Assembly: GCA_964613945.1 (NCBI GenBank) | Contig: CAZTJC010000004.1 | Coordinates: forward strand, 1 to 64,000 | DNA length: 64,000 nt | Source of the DNA: JAVVHH01 sp964613945 | GTDB lineage: Bacteria; Pseudomonadota; Alphaproteobacteria; Acetobacterales; Acetobacteraceae | Direction of reading: 5' to 3' | Shown here: one piece after another, positions 42,948 to 51,081 of the stretch | Position numbering within the stretch: position 1 is the first letter of the stretch | Layout of the letters: every line of letters begins with the position of its first letter | The notes under the pieces: generated by a model | Told to the model about the DNA's origin: nothing | The model's database searches: none | The model's input: only the letters and a program-made list of their open reading frames with translations | Made by a program: the position numbers and the translations under genes

Positions 42948-43685
42948 CTACGCCGTCCCTGCGACATCCATCTCGCCCAAATACGCCTGCTTGATGTCCT
43001 CATGCTCGCGCAACGCCGCCGCACTGCCCGACAGCACCACCACCCCGGTCTGCAGCACATAGGCCCGGTGCGCGATCTGCAGCGCCATGGCGGCATTCTG
43101 CTCCACCATGAAGATCGTCGTGCCCTGCCGGTTGATCGCCTGGATGATGTCGAACACCTGCTCCACGTACAGCGGCGACAGTCCCATCGATGGCTCGTCC
43201 ATGCAGATCAGCCGTGGCCGCGCCATCAGCGCCCGCCCGATCGCCACCATCTGCTGCTCGCCGCCGGACATCGTGCCGGCCAACTGCGCCCGCCGTTCCT
43301 TCACCCGCGGGAACAATTGAAAGACCCGCTCAAGATCCTCGTCGAATTGCGGCCCCTTCTTCTGGGTGTACGCTCCCATCTCCAGATTCTCGTAGACGGT
43401 CATCCGCGGGAACAGCCGCCGCGCCTCCAGCACCGGCGCGATCCCGCGCGACACCCGCGCGCTCGTGGACAGCTGCTCGATCGGCGCGCCGTCGAACAGC
43501 ACGCTTCCGGTGGTCGGCCGCACCACGCCCATGATGGTCTTCATCGTGGTCGACTTGCCGCAGGCATTGCCGCCCAGCAGCGCGATGATCTCGCCGGCCT
43601 TGATGTCGTAGTTCACGTCCTTGAGGACATGCAGGTCGCCGTAATGCGTGTTGACGTCGCGGAACTCCAGCAAGGACTCAGGCAA
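42948..43685 (-). CDS. livF: Branched-chain amino acid ABC transporter ATPase LivF
   Basis: The 245-residue product is the second ATPase of a branched-chain amino acid type importer: Walker A GGNACGKST, Q-loop region SRGIAPVLEARRLFPRMTVYENL, signature MSGGEQQMVAIGRALM, and Walker B LICMDEPSMGLSPLYVEQ, then MVEQNAAMALQIAHRAYVL. These are all LivF-specific features. The start appears to be TTG at 43685, overlapping the end of the livMG gene by 8 bp. It is the last gene of the cluster livK-livH-livMG-livF. The substrate may be a branched-chain or other hydrophobic amino acid, or an amide. Confidence 0.92.
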   Translation of the reverse strand: MPESLLEFRDVNTHYGDLHVLKDVNYDIKAGEIIALLGGNACGKSTTMKTIMGVVRPTTGSVLFDGAPIEQLSTSARVSRGIAPVLEARRLFPRMTVYENLEMGAYTQKKGPQFDEDLERVFQLFPRVKERRAQLAGTMSGGEQQMVAIGRALMARPRLICMDEPSMGLSPLYVEQVFDIIQAINRQGTTIFMVEQNAAMALQIAHRAYVLQTGVVVLSGSAAALREHEDIKQAYLGEMDVAGTA

Positions 43686-45714
43686 TCTCTTTCTCCAACG
43701 CCGCCCGCGCCCCGCGCCCGAGATAGGCCGTCAGCACCTCCTCGTTCCGCCGCACCTCGTCCGGCTTGCCTTCGGCGATCTTGTCGCCGTGATCCAGCAC
43801 CACCACGCTGTCGGCCAAGCGCGTCACCACGTCCAGCTTGTGCTCGATGATCAGGATCGACAGCCCGCTGGCATGCAGCGACTTGATCTGCTCGGCCAGT
43901 TCCAGCGTCTCCGCCGGGTTCATCCCCGCCGTCGGTTCGTCGAGCAGCAACAGCCGCGGCCGCGAGGCCAGCGCCCGCGCGATCTCAACCCGGCGCCGGT
44001 TCGCATAGCTCAGCCCGCTCACCGCCTGCGCCACCCGCGGCGCCAGCCGGTTGCCGAACAGCGCGATGATGTCCAGCACGCCCTCGCGCGACGCTTCCTC
44101 TTCCGCCTTCTGCGCCGGCGTCCGCAACACGGAGGCCACCGGCCCGGCGTTGAGCCGCGCATGCCGCCCGATCAGCGCGTTCTCCAACACCGTCAGCGTC
44201 GGGAACAGCCGGATATTCTGAAATGTCCGCGCCACGCCCAATTCGAGCACCTGGTGCGGCTTCAGCCCCAACAACTCCCGTCCGCCGAAGCTGATCGACC
44301 CTTCCGCCGGCACCAGCCCGGTGATCACGTTGAACAGCGTCGACTTGCCGGACCCGTTCGGCCCGATCACCGCCACCACGCCTCCGGCCGGCACCACCAG
44401 GCTCACCTTGTTCAGCGCCACCAGCCCGCCGAACCTGACCGTTACGTCCTTGATTTCCAGTGCCGCGCCGCTGTCCCAGTGCGCCACGTTCCCCAGGTTA
44501 CGAAACCCGCCCCGCGCCACCTCCGCATGCTGCGCGTCGTAATTCAGCCCCGGCGTACGCCGAACTGCCGGGATCAGCCCCTCGCGCCGGTACAGCATCA
44601 TCGCGATCAGGATCACGCCGAACAGCAGCTGCGTCCATTGCGTCAGATCCACTCGCTGCAGCCACGCACTGCCCAGCGAGATCCCCGCTTCCTGCGTCAA
44701 CCGGCTCAGCCCCGGCAGGAACCAGCTCTGCATCAACTGCAGCAGCACCGCGCCCAGCACCACGCCCCATACGCTGCCCATGCCGCCCAGCACGACCATG
44801 ACGATCAGCATCGAGCTGACGTTGAAGTTGAACATCTCCGGCGTCGCCGTCTGCAGCTTGGCGACGTAATACACCCCCGTCATGCCCGCGAACGCCGCAC
44901 CGATGGCGAACGCCATCAGCTTGTACTTGACCGGGTTGACCCCCATCGCCGACGCCGCCGTCTCGTCCTCGCGGATCGCCATCCACGCCCGCCCGATCCG
45001 GCTGTCCCGCAGCCGCACCGAGGTGAAGATCAACAAGGCGATCAACCCAAGCCCGACGTAATAGTACGGCACCGCATCGATGCCGAAATTATACCCGAAC
45101 AAATGCGGCGGCTGGATCCCGTTCAGCCCCGCCGCCCCGTTGGTCACACTCGTCACGTTGCGCGCCACGATCGGCACGATCTCGCCGAACCCCAGCGTCA
45201 CGATCGCCAGGTAATCCCCCCGCAACCGCAGCGTCGGCGCCCCGAAACAGATCCCGCACAGCGCCGACACGACCGCTGCCAGCGGCATCGCCAGCCAGAA
45301 CGACAAGGTGAAATGCACCAGGTCCGGCCCACCCTGGTTCAGCTTCTCGACCAAGCCGACAAAGGCGAACGGCTCCCAGAACCCCGACCATTCCGGCATA
45401 ATCTGGAAGCTGGTGAGGATGCCGTAGAAATATGCCCCAATGGCAAAGAACGCCGCATAGCCGAGGTCCAGCAGCCCGGCGAACCCCACCACCACGTTGA
45501 GCCCCAGCGCCAGCGCCGCATACGACATCGCGTTGGCCAGCGCATCGATCCCCGCATCGTCGTCCCACACCGACGGCAGCAGCAGCAGCATCACGGCGCC
45601 GACGTAAATAATGAACAGATGCCGCCGATCGCGCGGGATGCCGGTGATCGGGTGTGACGCCGCCAGCCCGATCTCCTCGGTGCCCCGCCGCGGGCTGAAA
45701 ATTCCCTCGCTCAT
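43678..45714 (-). CDS. Fused branched-chain ABC transporter permease-ATPase LivM-LivG
   Basis: The 678-residue protein joins two usually separate subunits. Residues ~35-390 are LivM: about ten helices, ALALGLNVVVGFAGLLDLGY, APTLRLRGDYLAIVTLGFGEI, GRAWMAIREDETAASAMGV and KLMAFAIGAAFAGMTGVYY. A linker of about 40 residues follows. From about residue 420 on is LivG: IKDVTVRFGGLVALNKVSL, Walker A GPNGSGKST, LGVARTFQNIRLFPTLTVLEN, signature LSYANRRRVEIARALA, Walker B LLLLDEPTAGMNPAE, and IIEHKLDVVTRLADSV. All motifs are intact. Such fusions are common in alphaproteobacteria. It overlaps livH by 4 bp (ATGA) and livF by 8 bp. Confidence 0.92.
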   Translation of the reverse strand: MSEGIFSPRRGTEEIGLAASHPITGIPRDRRHLFIIYVGAVMLLLLPSVWDDDAGIDALANAMSYAALALGLNVVVGFAGLLDLGYAAFFAIGAYFYGILTSFQIMPEWSGFWEPFAFVGLVEKLNQGGPDLVHFTLSFWLAMPLAAVVSALCGICFGAPTLRLRGDYLAIVTLGFGEIVPIVARNVTSVTNGAAGLNGIQPPHLFGYNFGIDAVPYYYVGLGLIALLIFTSVRLRDSRIGRAWMAIREDETAASAMGVNPVKYKLMAFAIGAAFAGMTGVYYVAKLQTATPEMFNFNVSSMLIVMVVLGGMGSVWGVVLGAVLLQLMQSWFLPGLSRLTQEAGISLGSAWLQRVDLTQWTQLLFGVILIAMMLYRREGLIPAVRRTPGLNYDAQHAEVARGGFRNLGNVAHWDSGAALEIKDVTVRFGGLVALNKVSLVVPAGGVVAVIGPNGSGKSTLFNVITGLVPAEGSISFGGRELLGLKPHQVLELGVARTFQNIRLFPTLTVLENALIGRHARLNAGPVASVLRTPAQKAEEEASREGVLDIIALFGNRLAPRVAQAVSGLSYANRRRVEIARALASRPRLLLLDEPTAGMNPAETLELAEQIKSLHASGLSILIIEHKLDVVTRLADSVVVLDHGDKIAEGKPDEVRRNEEVLTAYLGRGARAALEKEIA

Positions 45715-46640
45715 GACTTGTTCGGCGCCAACCGCCCCAAAAGCCCCGCCGGCTGGAACACCAGCACCAGCACCAATAGGCTGAAGATCACCACGTCAGC
45801 CCAGGCCGCCCCGATCGTCTGCCCCGCGAACGCCTCGATCAACCCGATCAGCACGCCGCCGACCATCGCCCCCGGCACGTTGCCAATCCCGCCCAGCACC
45901 GCCGCCGTGAACGCCCGCAGCCCGGCGCCAAACCCGATATCGACCTTGGCTAGGTTATAATACAGCCCGAAGATCATCCCGCACGCCCCGGCCAGCGCGC
46001 CGCCGACGAAGAACGCCGTCATGATCACCCGATCGACGTCGACGCCCATCATCCGCGCCGCATCCGGGTCCTGCGCCGTGGCCCGCATCGCGCGACCGAG
46101 CTTGGTGTAGCTGACGAAATACGTCAGCGCCCCCATCAGCGCCAACGAGATCACCCAGATCGCTACCTCCCGCACCCGCAGCACCGCACCACCGATCGCC
46201 CACGACACCGGCGGGATCGGGTTGGGAAAGTTCTTGCTGTCCGACCCCAGCGTCAGCAGCACGGCGTTGAACAGTACGTAACTGACCCCGATCGTCGTGA
46301 TCATCGCTGCCGGCCCCTTCACCGCCGCCAGTGGCCGCAGCAGGAACCGCTCGATCGACATGCCGATCAGCCCGCACACCCCCATCGACATCGCGAACCC
46401 AGCCAGCAGCACGCCCACCAGCGGCAACCCGGTCAGGACAGTCTCCTGCCCCACCAGCCCGAACGCCTGCAGCGTCAGCAGCCCGACCATGCTGCCGACC
46501 ATGAACACGTTGAAATGCGCGAAGTTGATCAACTCGGCGATGCCGTAGACCAGCGTGAACCCGAGCGCGAGCAACGCATACATCGAGCCCAGGCTGAGCC
46601 CGTTGATGAGTTGCTGAACGATGATGTCGACCGACGTCAT
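45711..46640 (-). CDS. livH: Branched-chain amino acid ABC transporter permease LivH
   Basis: The 309-residue protein is the LivH-type permease with about eight helices: QQLINGLSLGSMYALLALGF, TLVYGIAELINFAHFNVFMV, ERFLLRPLAAVKGPAAMIT, the coupling segment GRAMRATAQDPDAARMMGVD, and the final GAGLRAFTAAVLGGIGNVPGAMVGG. These are family hallmarks. It starts with ATG 15 bp after the livK stop and ends in a 4-bp overlap with the livMG gene, so it is tightly coupled with it. Confidence 0.92.
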   Translation of the reverse strand: MTSVDIIVQQLINGLSLGSMYALLALGFTLVYGIAELINFAHFNVFMVGSMVGLLTLQAFGLVGQETVLTGLPLVGVLLAGFAMSMGVCGLIGMSIERFLLRPLAAVKGPAAMITTIGVSYVLFNAVLLTLGSDSKNFPNPIPPVSWAIGGAVLRVREVAIWVISLALMGALTYFVSYTKLGRAMRATAQDPDAARMMGVDVDRVIMTAFFVGGALAGACGMIFGLYYNLAKVDIGFGAGLRAFTAAVLGGIGNVPGAMVGGVLIGLIEAFAGQTIGAAWADVVIFSLLVLVLVFQPAGLLGRLAPNKS

Positions 46641-46655
46641 GAGCCGCGCTCCGCG

Positions 46656-47909
46656 TCAGCTCATCGGCGCGGTGCCGATGTACTTGTACTGCGCCGTCGG
46701 GTCGTCGAGCGGCGCCTTGTCGTTCTTGGTGATCCGGAACACGCTGATGACCTTGTTCTTCAGGTCGCCATTGCCGTCGAACTCTACCGGCCCGACCAGC
46801 GTGTTCTTCAGGTCCACGTGCTGGATCGCCTCGCGCATCGAGCTGCGGTCGATCGGCTTCTTTGCCTTCACCAAATCCTTCACCGCTTGGATGATGACTT
46901 CCGCCCCCGTGTAGCAAGTGACGGTGTAATCATCCGGATGCTGGTTGAACTTCTTGAAATACGCCTCGCCGAACGCCTTGGCTTTCGCATCCCCCGCTTC
47001 GTCGAAATGCGGCGACGCCACCGTGGCATACCAGCCCTCGACCGCCGGGAACCCGGCGCCCTTCAGAAGATCGGCGCTCTGCATCCCGTCGCCGCCGGCT
47101 TTGATCACGTTCGGCATGATGTCGTAGCCCTGCTTGGCCACCTTGACCCCCGCCTGGTTCACGCCGCCGTAGTAGATCGCGTCCGGGTTCATCGCCTTGA
47201 TCTTGGTCAGGATCGACGAGTAGTCGACCGCCTTAGGGTCCAGCTTGTCGCGCCCGAGGATCTTGACTCCCTTCTTCTCCGCCTGCGCCTGGAACGCGTC
47301 CGCCAGCCCGACGCCATAGGCCCCGGTGTCGTCCAGCACGTACACCGACTTCACCTTCAACGTGTCGGCCATGTAGTTGGCCATGTTCGGCCCTTGGTAT
47401 GCATCGGTGGCCACGGTGCGGAAGTAGATCGCCTTGCCGGCCGGGCGATACTGCGCGGCGAATTTCGGATCGGTGATGTCCGGATTGGTCGAGGCCGGGG
47501 TGATGATGGCCAGGTCGCCCTGGCTCAGGATCGGCGCCATCGCCTTGCCCGCCCCCGACATCTGCGGCCCGATCGCCGCCACGGTAGCCCGGTCGGAGAT
47601 CATCGACCGCGCGTTGGTCGCCGCTTGCGCCGGGTCGTATTGGCCAGCGGTGGGCGTAGCGTCGTCGTATTTCACCAGTTGGAACGTGTAGCCCGGCACC
47701 TCGTGCTTGGCGTTGGCTTCGTCGAACGCCAGGGTCGCACCATTGCCGATCCGTGCCGCGTTCTCCGCATCCGCCCCGGTGAACGACAGGTTGATGCCGA
47801 CTTTCAGTACCTTGTCGGCCGCCTCCGCCTTCCCGGCGAACCCGCCGGCACCGGCGATGACGGTGGCAGACAACAACAGCGATTTTATCGTGGTGCGGCG
47901 TGAGATCAT
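46656..47909 (-). CDS. livK: Branched-chain amino acid ABC transporter binding protein LivK
   Basis: The 417-residue product has a signal peptide (TTIKSLLLSATVIAGAGGFAGKAEA) and a Peripla_BP_6 domain: LKVGINLSFTGADAENAARIGN, LVKYDDATPTAGQYDPAQAA, VAAIGPQMSGAGKAMAPIL, VYVLDDTGAYGVGLADAF and PDDYTVTCYTGAEVIIQAV. It is the first gene of the livKHMGF cluster, which forms a full importer. The GAYGVGLAD region is typical of leucine-type binders. The specific ligand is not readable. The 331 bp upstream carry a strong hairpin. Confidence 0.9.
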   Translation of the reverse strand: MISRRTTIKSLLLSATVIAGAGGFAGKAEAADKVLKVGINLSFTGADAENAARIGNGATLAFDEANAKHEVPGYTFQLVKYDDATPTAGQYDPAQAATNARSMISDRATVAAIGPQMSGAGKAMAPILSQGDLAIITPASTNPDITDPKFAAQYRPAGKAIYFRTVATDAYQGPNMANYMADTLKVKSVYVLDDTGAYGVGLADAFQAQAEKKGVKILGRDKLDPKAVDYSSILTKIKAMNPDAIYYGGVNQAGVKVAKQGYDIMPNVIKAGGDGMQSADLLKGAGFPAVEGWYATVASPHFDEAGDAKAKAFGEAYFKKFNQHPDDYTVTCYTGAEVIIQAVKDLVKAKKPIDRSSMREAIQHVDLKNTLVGPVEFDGNGDLKNKVISVFRITKNDKAPLDDPTAQYKYIGTAPMS

Positions 47910-48240
47910 CCGGGGACCCTCTGTTGTTGCATACCAGCTCTACTTCCAGAGCCTAGCAAACACCGTGCCGACGCCGCTCGCCTCAACAAGGAAGCCCGCG
48001 CGCTCACCAGTTCTGCCACCGCGCCCACCAAATCGTGGAACTCTGCCTCTCGGAAAGGCAGAGTTGGTGTCCCCAGGCCGCCGGGTCGCAGACCAACAGT
48101 TCGCACCTCGTTCAAACACTCCGGTGGCGTAATCGGGTCGCGAAGCCGCCCGTTTCGCCGTTTGACAGACGAGCCAGTTTCGCGCCCACTTTGAAACATA
48201 ACTGATGCGTTTCAAACGCAATCACATGGGAGGAATGGAC
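47910..48240. other. Divergent intergenic region between livK and the PEP-CTERM gene
   Basis: 331 bp hold the hairpin at 48039-48065, a TTGACA-like sequence at 48162-48167 without a convincing -10 partner at normal spacing, and GGGAGGA at 48228-48234, the ribosome site for the PEP-CTERM gene. No gene or RNA was recognised. A stretch around 47980-48040 superficially resembles a tRNA but does not fold as one. Confidence 0.5.
48039..48065. repeat. Perfect 10-bp hairpin upstream of livK
   Basis: AACTCTGCCT (48039-48048) and its exact inverse AGGCAGAGTT (48056-48065) enclose a 7-base loop. It lies between livK and the divergent PEP-CTERM gene, 130 bp from the livK start. It has no T run. It could be an operator, an RNA structure in the livK leader, or a transcription end. 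Confidence 0.5.
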
Positions 48241-48819
48241 ATGCACACCGCACGCCTGCTGGCCTGCGCTGCCTTGGGTCTGTCATTGCTGACGGCAGCC
48301 AACGCCAGCGCCGCCGATTTTGCCATCACCAAGGACGTCTCGGCGGGCACTTTCACTTTTGTCGATACTAATCCGAGCGCTCCCGTCTTCGAGATCGTCG
48401 TCAGCGGACTTGGCTTCACGGCCGGCACGACGCGACCCGGTTTCTCGGCGAGCACGATCCTGTTCGGCGCCGATCCGCAGAACTGCCTGCCGGTGCTGGG
48501 CTCCACCATCACGTCCGGTTTTTGCTACAAGCTGACCGATACCTCGCTCGGCGGGCCGATCACGACCGGCAGCACGACCTTCACCTACGACTCGAGCTTC
48601 GACAGCACCGATCCGTCCGACTTCGCGGTCGCATACAATCTGCCGAACGGCACCGTGGGCGCCTGTTTCGGTAATACGGCCATCGGCTGCAATGCGCCGA
48701 ATTCGGTCCCGGTTCCGGAGCCAGGCTCCTCGGCCATCCTCCTGTGCGCTGTGCTCACGATCGGTGGCCTCCGCACGATGACCGGGCGGCGCCTGACCGC
48801 CGCCCGACTCGCTGCCTGA
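48241..48819 (+). CDS. PEP-CTERM sorting-signal protein
   Basis: The 192-residue protein has an N-terminal signal peptide (ARLLACAALGLSLLTAANASA) and the C-terminal PEP-CTERM tripartite signal: VPVPEPGSS, a membrane helix (AILLCAVLTIGGL), then an arginine cluster (GRRLTAAR). Such proteins are exported, processed by an exosortase and found in the cell surface or exopolysaccharide layer. The middle is Ser/Thr/Gly-rich beta structure with cysteines (NCLPVLG, GFCYKL, GACFGNT, GCNAPN). The ATG at 48241 is placed 6 bases after GGGAGGA. The large hydrolase gene starts 22 bp downstream. The presence of this signal implies an exosortase elsewhere in the genome. Confidence 0.82.
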   Translation: MHTARLLACAALGLSLLTAANASAADFAITKDVSAGTFTFVDTNPSAPVFEIVVSGLGFTAGTTRPGFSASTILFGADPQNCLPVLGSTITSGFCYKLTDTSLGGPITTGSTTFTYDSSFDSTDPSDFAVAYNLPNGTVGACFGNTAIGCNAPNSVPVPEPGSSAILLCAVLTIGGLRTMTGRRLTAARLAA

Positions 48820-48841
48820 CGCCGACGGGGAGTTACGCAAA

Positions 48842-51019
48842 ATGCTGACTAGGACCCTCGCACGTTGGACCCTGGCGGGTCTTCTGCTCCTCGGCGCCGC
48901 GCCGCCCGCGAGTGCCCGGCTCAACCGCATCCTGATCGACACCACCACGAACGTCGTCATCGGTGGCGTCAACTATACCCAGCAAGTCGGCCGCCTGTTC
49001 GGCGACCTCGACCCGGCCGACCCGCACAACACGGTCATCCAGGATCTCGGCCTCGCGGGCCTCGATGCCGACCGCAAGGTGCCGTACGCTGCCACCGTCA
49101 CCATCCTGGCGCCTCAGGCCGGCGCGACCGGCGTCATGCTCTACCAGGTGTCGAACCGCGGCGGGCAGGGCTTGCCCAACGCCGGAACCATCGAACCCGG
49201 CGCCACCTACGTCTGGACGGGCTGGCAGGGCGATCTGCTCGCCCGCAACTGCATCACCGACTATCCCTGCAATGACCTTTATGCCGGCCCCTACCAGCCG
49301 GCCGGCGGCAACCCGGTTCACGTGCTGCAGGTGCCGGTCGCCCACAACCCGGATGGATCGCAGATCACCGGCCCGGTTTATGGCAGCGTCCTCAACACGA
49401 GCGGATCCACCGCGCAGTTGGTGATCTACACCAACCCGGTTCCCTACCGCCCGGCCACCCTCGACACCACAAAGGCCACGCTCTGGAGCGTGACCCACCA
49501 GACCATCGACGGGCAGGAGACCGGCCGCGTCGACATTCCGTCCGACCAATGGGCCTGGGCTGATTGCCGGACGACCCCCTTCCCCGGCACCCCCGATCCG
49601 ACCCGGCTCTGCCTCAAGAACGGCTTCGACTCGAGCTTGCTCTATCAAATCGTCTTCAGCGCGCGCGATCCACTGGTGGTCGGCATCGGCTTCGCGGCCA
49701 CGCGCGACGCCGTCAGCTTCCTGCGCGACGCCGGCACCGACGATTTCGGCCATGCCAACCCGCTGGCCGGCCGGGTCAACAAGACCATCGCCATGGGCAC
49801 GTCGCAGTCCGGCAACTTCCTCCGCTCGATGGTCTATTACGGCTTCAACCAGACCGAGACGAACGGCAAGGTGTTCGACGCCATCTGGCCGCACATCGCC
49901 GGCCGGCAGATCTGGATGAACTCGCGCTTCGCGCTGCCCGACGTGATCCAGATGCTTTACATGGCCGCCGACGAGGCCCCGGTCTGGTGGGCCGACTACG
50001 CCGACACCGCCCGCGGCCGCGCCCCCGATGGATTGCTGCACAGCTGCACGGCGACGGGTACCTGCCCCAAGGTCATCGAGACCTACGGCGCGGTGGAGTT
50101 CTGGGACCTGAAGGCGTCGCCCGATCATGTCGGCGCGACGGCTACGTCGGACATCCCGCTCCCCAACGACGTCTACAGCTACTACTTCCCCGGTACGACG
50201 CATGGTGGCGGATCGGCCTCGGCCTTTGGCGGCAGCGGCACGCCCAACCCGCCGGCAACCGTGTTTCCGACGGCGGTACCGAACGTGCCGAACAGCTGCT
50301 CGCTGCCGTCGAACCCGAACCCCCAAGCAGACCAGTTCAACGCCACGCTCGACAACATCGTCAACTGGGTGGTCAACGGCGTCGCGCCACCCCCGAGCGT
50401 CTATCCGAGGCTCTCCCTCGGGCAGCTGGTCGTGGACACGCCAGCGGCGATGAACTTCCCAAACATCCCCGGCTTCTCCTTGCCTGCCAACCTGGTGAAC
50501 CCGCTGCTCGGCTACGATTTCGGGCCGCTGTTCAATACCCTGACGCAGACCGGCATCATCACGGTCCAGCCGCCCCGGATCGTGGCGGCCTATCCGACCT
50601 ATGTCGTCAAGACGAACACGGACGGCAACGAGGTTTCCGGTATCCCGTCGGTCAACCACCAGGCGCCGCTCGGCACCTATACCGGCTGGAACACCTGGGC
50701 CGGCGGCGGTCGGAAAGGCGAGATCTGCAACCTGAACGGCAGCTTCTATCCCTTCGCCGTCACGCAGGCCGCCCGGGTCGCGGCCGGCGATCCGCGGCCG
50801 TCGCTCGAGGAGCGCTACGGCACCCATGCCGGCTTCGTCTGTGTGGTGAAACTCGCGGCCAGGAACGCCCTTAATCAGCGCTTCTTGCGTCAAAGCGCGG
50901 CCACGGCGCTCGTGGCGGCGGCGAGCGGCAGTGCAGTGCTGAACGGCGTGACGGCGACGCAGGCCGACAATGCCCGAGCGAACTTCTACTGCGGAGCGGC
51001 GGCCAATTCCGGCCTCTGA
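48842..51019 (+). CDS. Large secreted alpha/beta hydrolase domain protein (copy 2)
   Basis: The 725-residue protein is a paralogue of the one at 30802-32958. The signal peptide is LTRTLARWTLAGLLLLGAAP. Shared blocks are YTQQVGRLFGDLDPADPHN, YQVSNRGGQG, FSARDPLVVGIGFAATRDA, the nucleophile motif GTSQSGNFLRSMVYYG, GLLHSCTATGTCPKVIETYG and LNGSFYPFAVTQAARVAAG then DPRPSLEERYG. It starts at an ATG near the end of the PEP-CTERM gene, 22 bp away, so the two may form an operon. This copy also has cysteines in NCITDYPCN and CSLPSN. The substrate is unknown. Confidence 0.78.
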   Translation: MLTRTLARWTLAGLLLLGAAPPASARLNRILIDTTTNVVIGGVNYTQQVGRLFGDLDPADPHNTVIQDLGLAGLDADRKVPYAATVTILAPQAGATGVMLYQVSNRGGQGLPNAGTIEPGATYVWTGWQGDLLARNCITDYPCNDLYAGPYQPAGGNPVHVLQVPVAHNPDGSQITGPVYGSVLNTSGSTAQLVIYTNPVPYRPATLDTTKATLWSVTHQTIDGQETGRVDIPSDQWAWADCRTTPFPGTPDPTRLCLKNGFDSSLLYQIVFSARDPLVVGIGFAATRDAVSFLRDAGTDDFGHANPLAGRVNKTIAMGTSQSGNFLRSMVYYGFNQTETNGKVFDAIWPHIAGRQIWMNSRFALPDVIQMLYMAADEAPVWWADYADTARGRAPDGLLHSCTATGTCPKVIETYGAVEFWDLKASPDHVGATATSDIPLPNDVYSYYFPGTTHGGGSASAFGGSGTPNPPATVFPTAVPNVPNSCSLPSNPNPQADQFNATLDNIVNWVVNGVAPPPSVYPRLSLGQLVVDTPAAMNFPNIPGFSLPANLVNPLLGYDFGPLFNTLTQTGIITVQPPRIVAAYPTYVVKTNTDGNEVSGIPSVNHQAPLGTYTGWNTWAGGGRKGEICNLNGSFYPFAVTQAARVAAGDPRPSLEERYGTHAGFVCVVKLAARNALNQRFLRQSAATALVAAASGSAVLNGVTATQADNARANFYCGAAANSGL

Positions 51020-51033
51020 TAAGTAACGACCTC

Positions 51034-51065
51034 CGGGAGCGGCGGGGCCAGCCCAGCCGCTCCCG
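51034..51065. terminator. Probable bidirectional terminator hairpin
   Basis: CGGGAGCGGC (51034-51043) pairs exactly with GCCGCTCCCG (51056-51065) across a 12-base loop. It sits between two convergent genes, 15 bp after the hydrolase stop and 17 bp before the ABC-F stop. It lacks a T run on either strand, so it may be a weak or factor-assisted end. Confidence 0.55.
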
Positions 51066-51081
51066 ATTCCCCTGACGCGAG

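Noticed and set aside
43648..45657. 669-codon forward frame
   Set aside because: It is antisense to the livMG fusion and consists mainly of Arg, His, Pro and Gln; the livMG motifs are unmistakable.
47980..48040. tRNA-Leu-like sequence on the reverse strand
   Set aside because: Some D-arm-like bases are there, but no acceptor stem or T arm can be paired.
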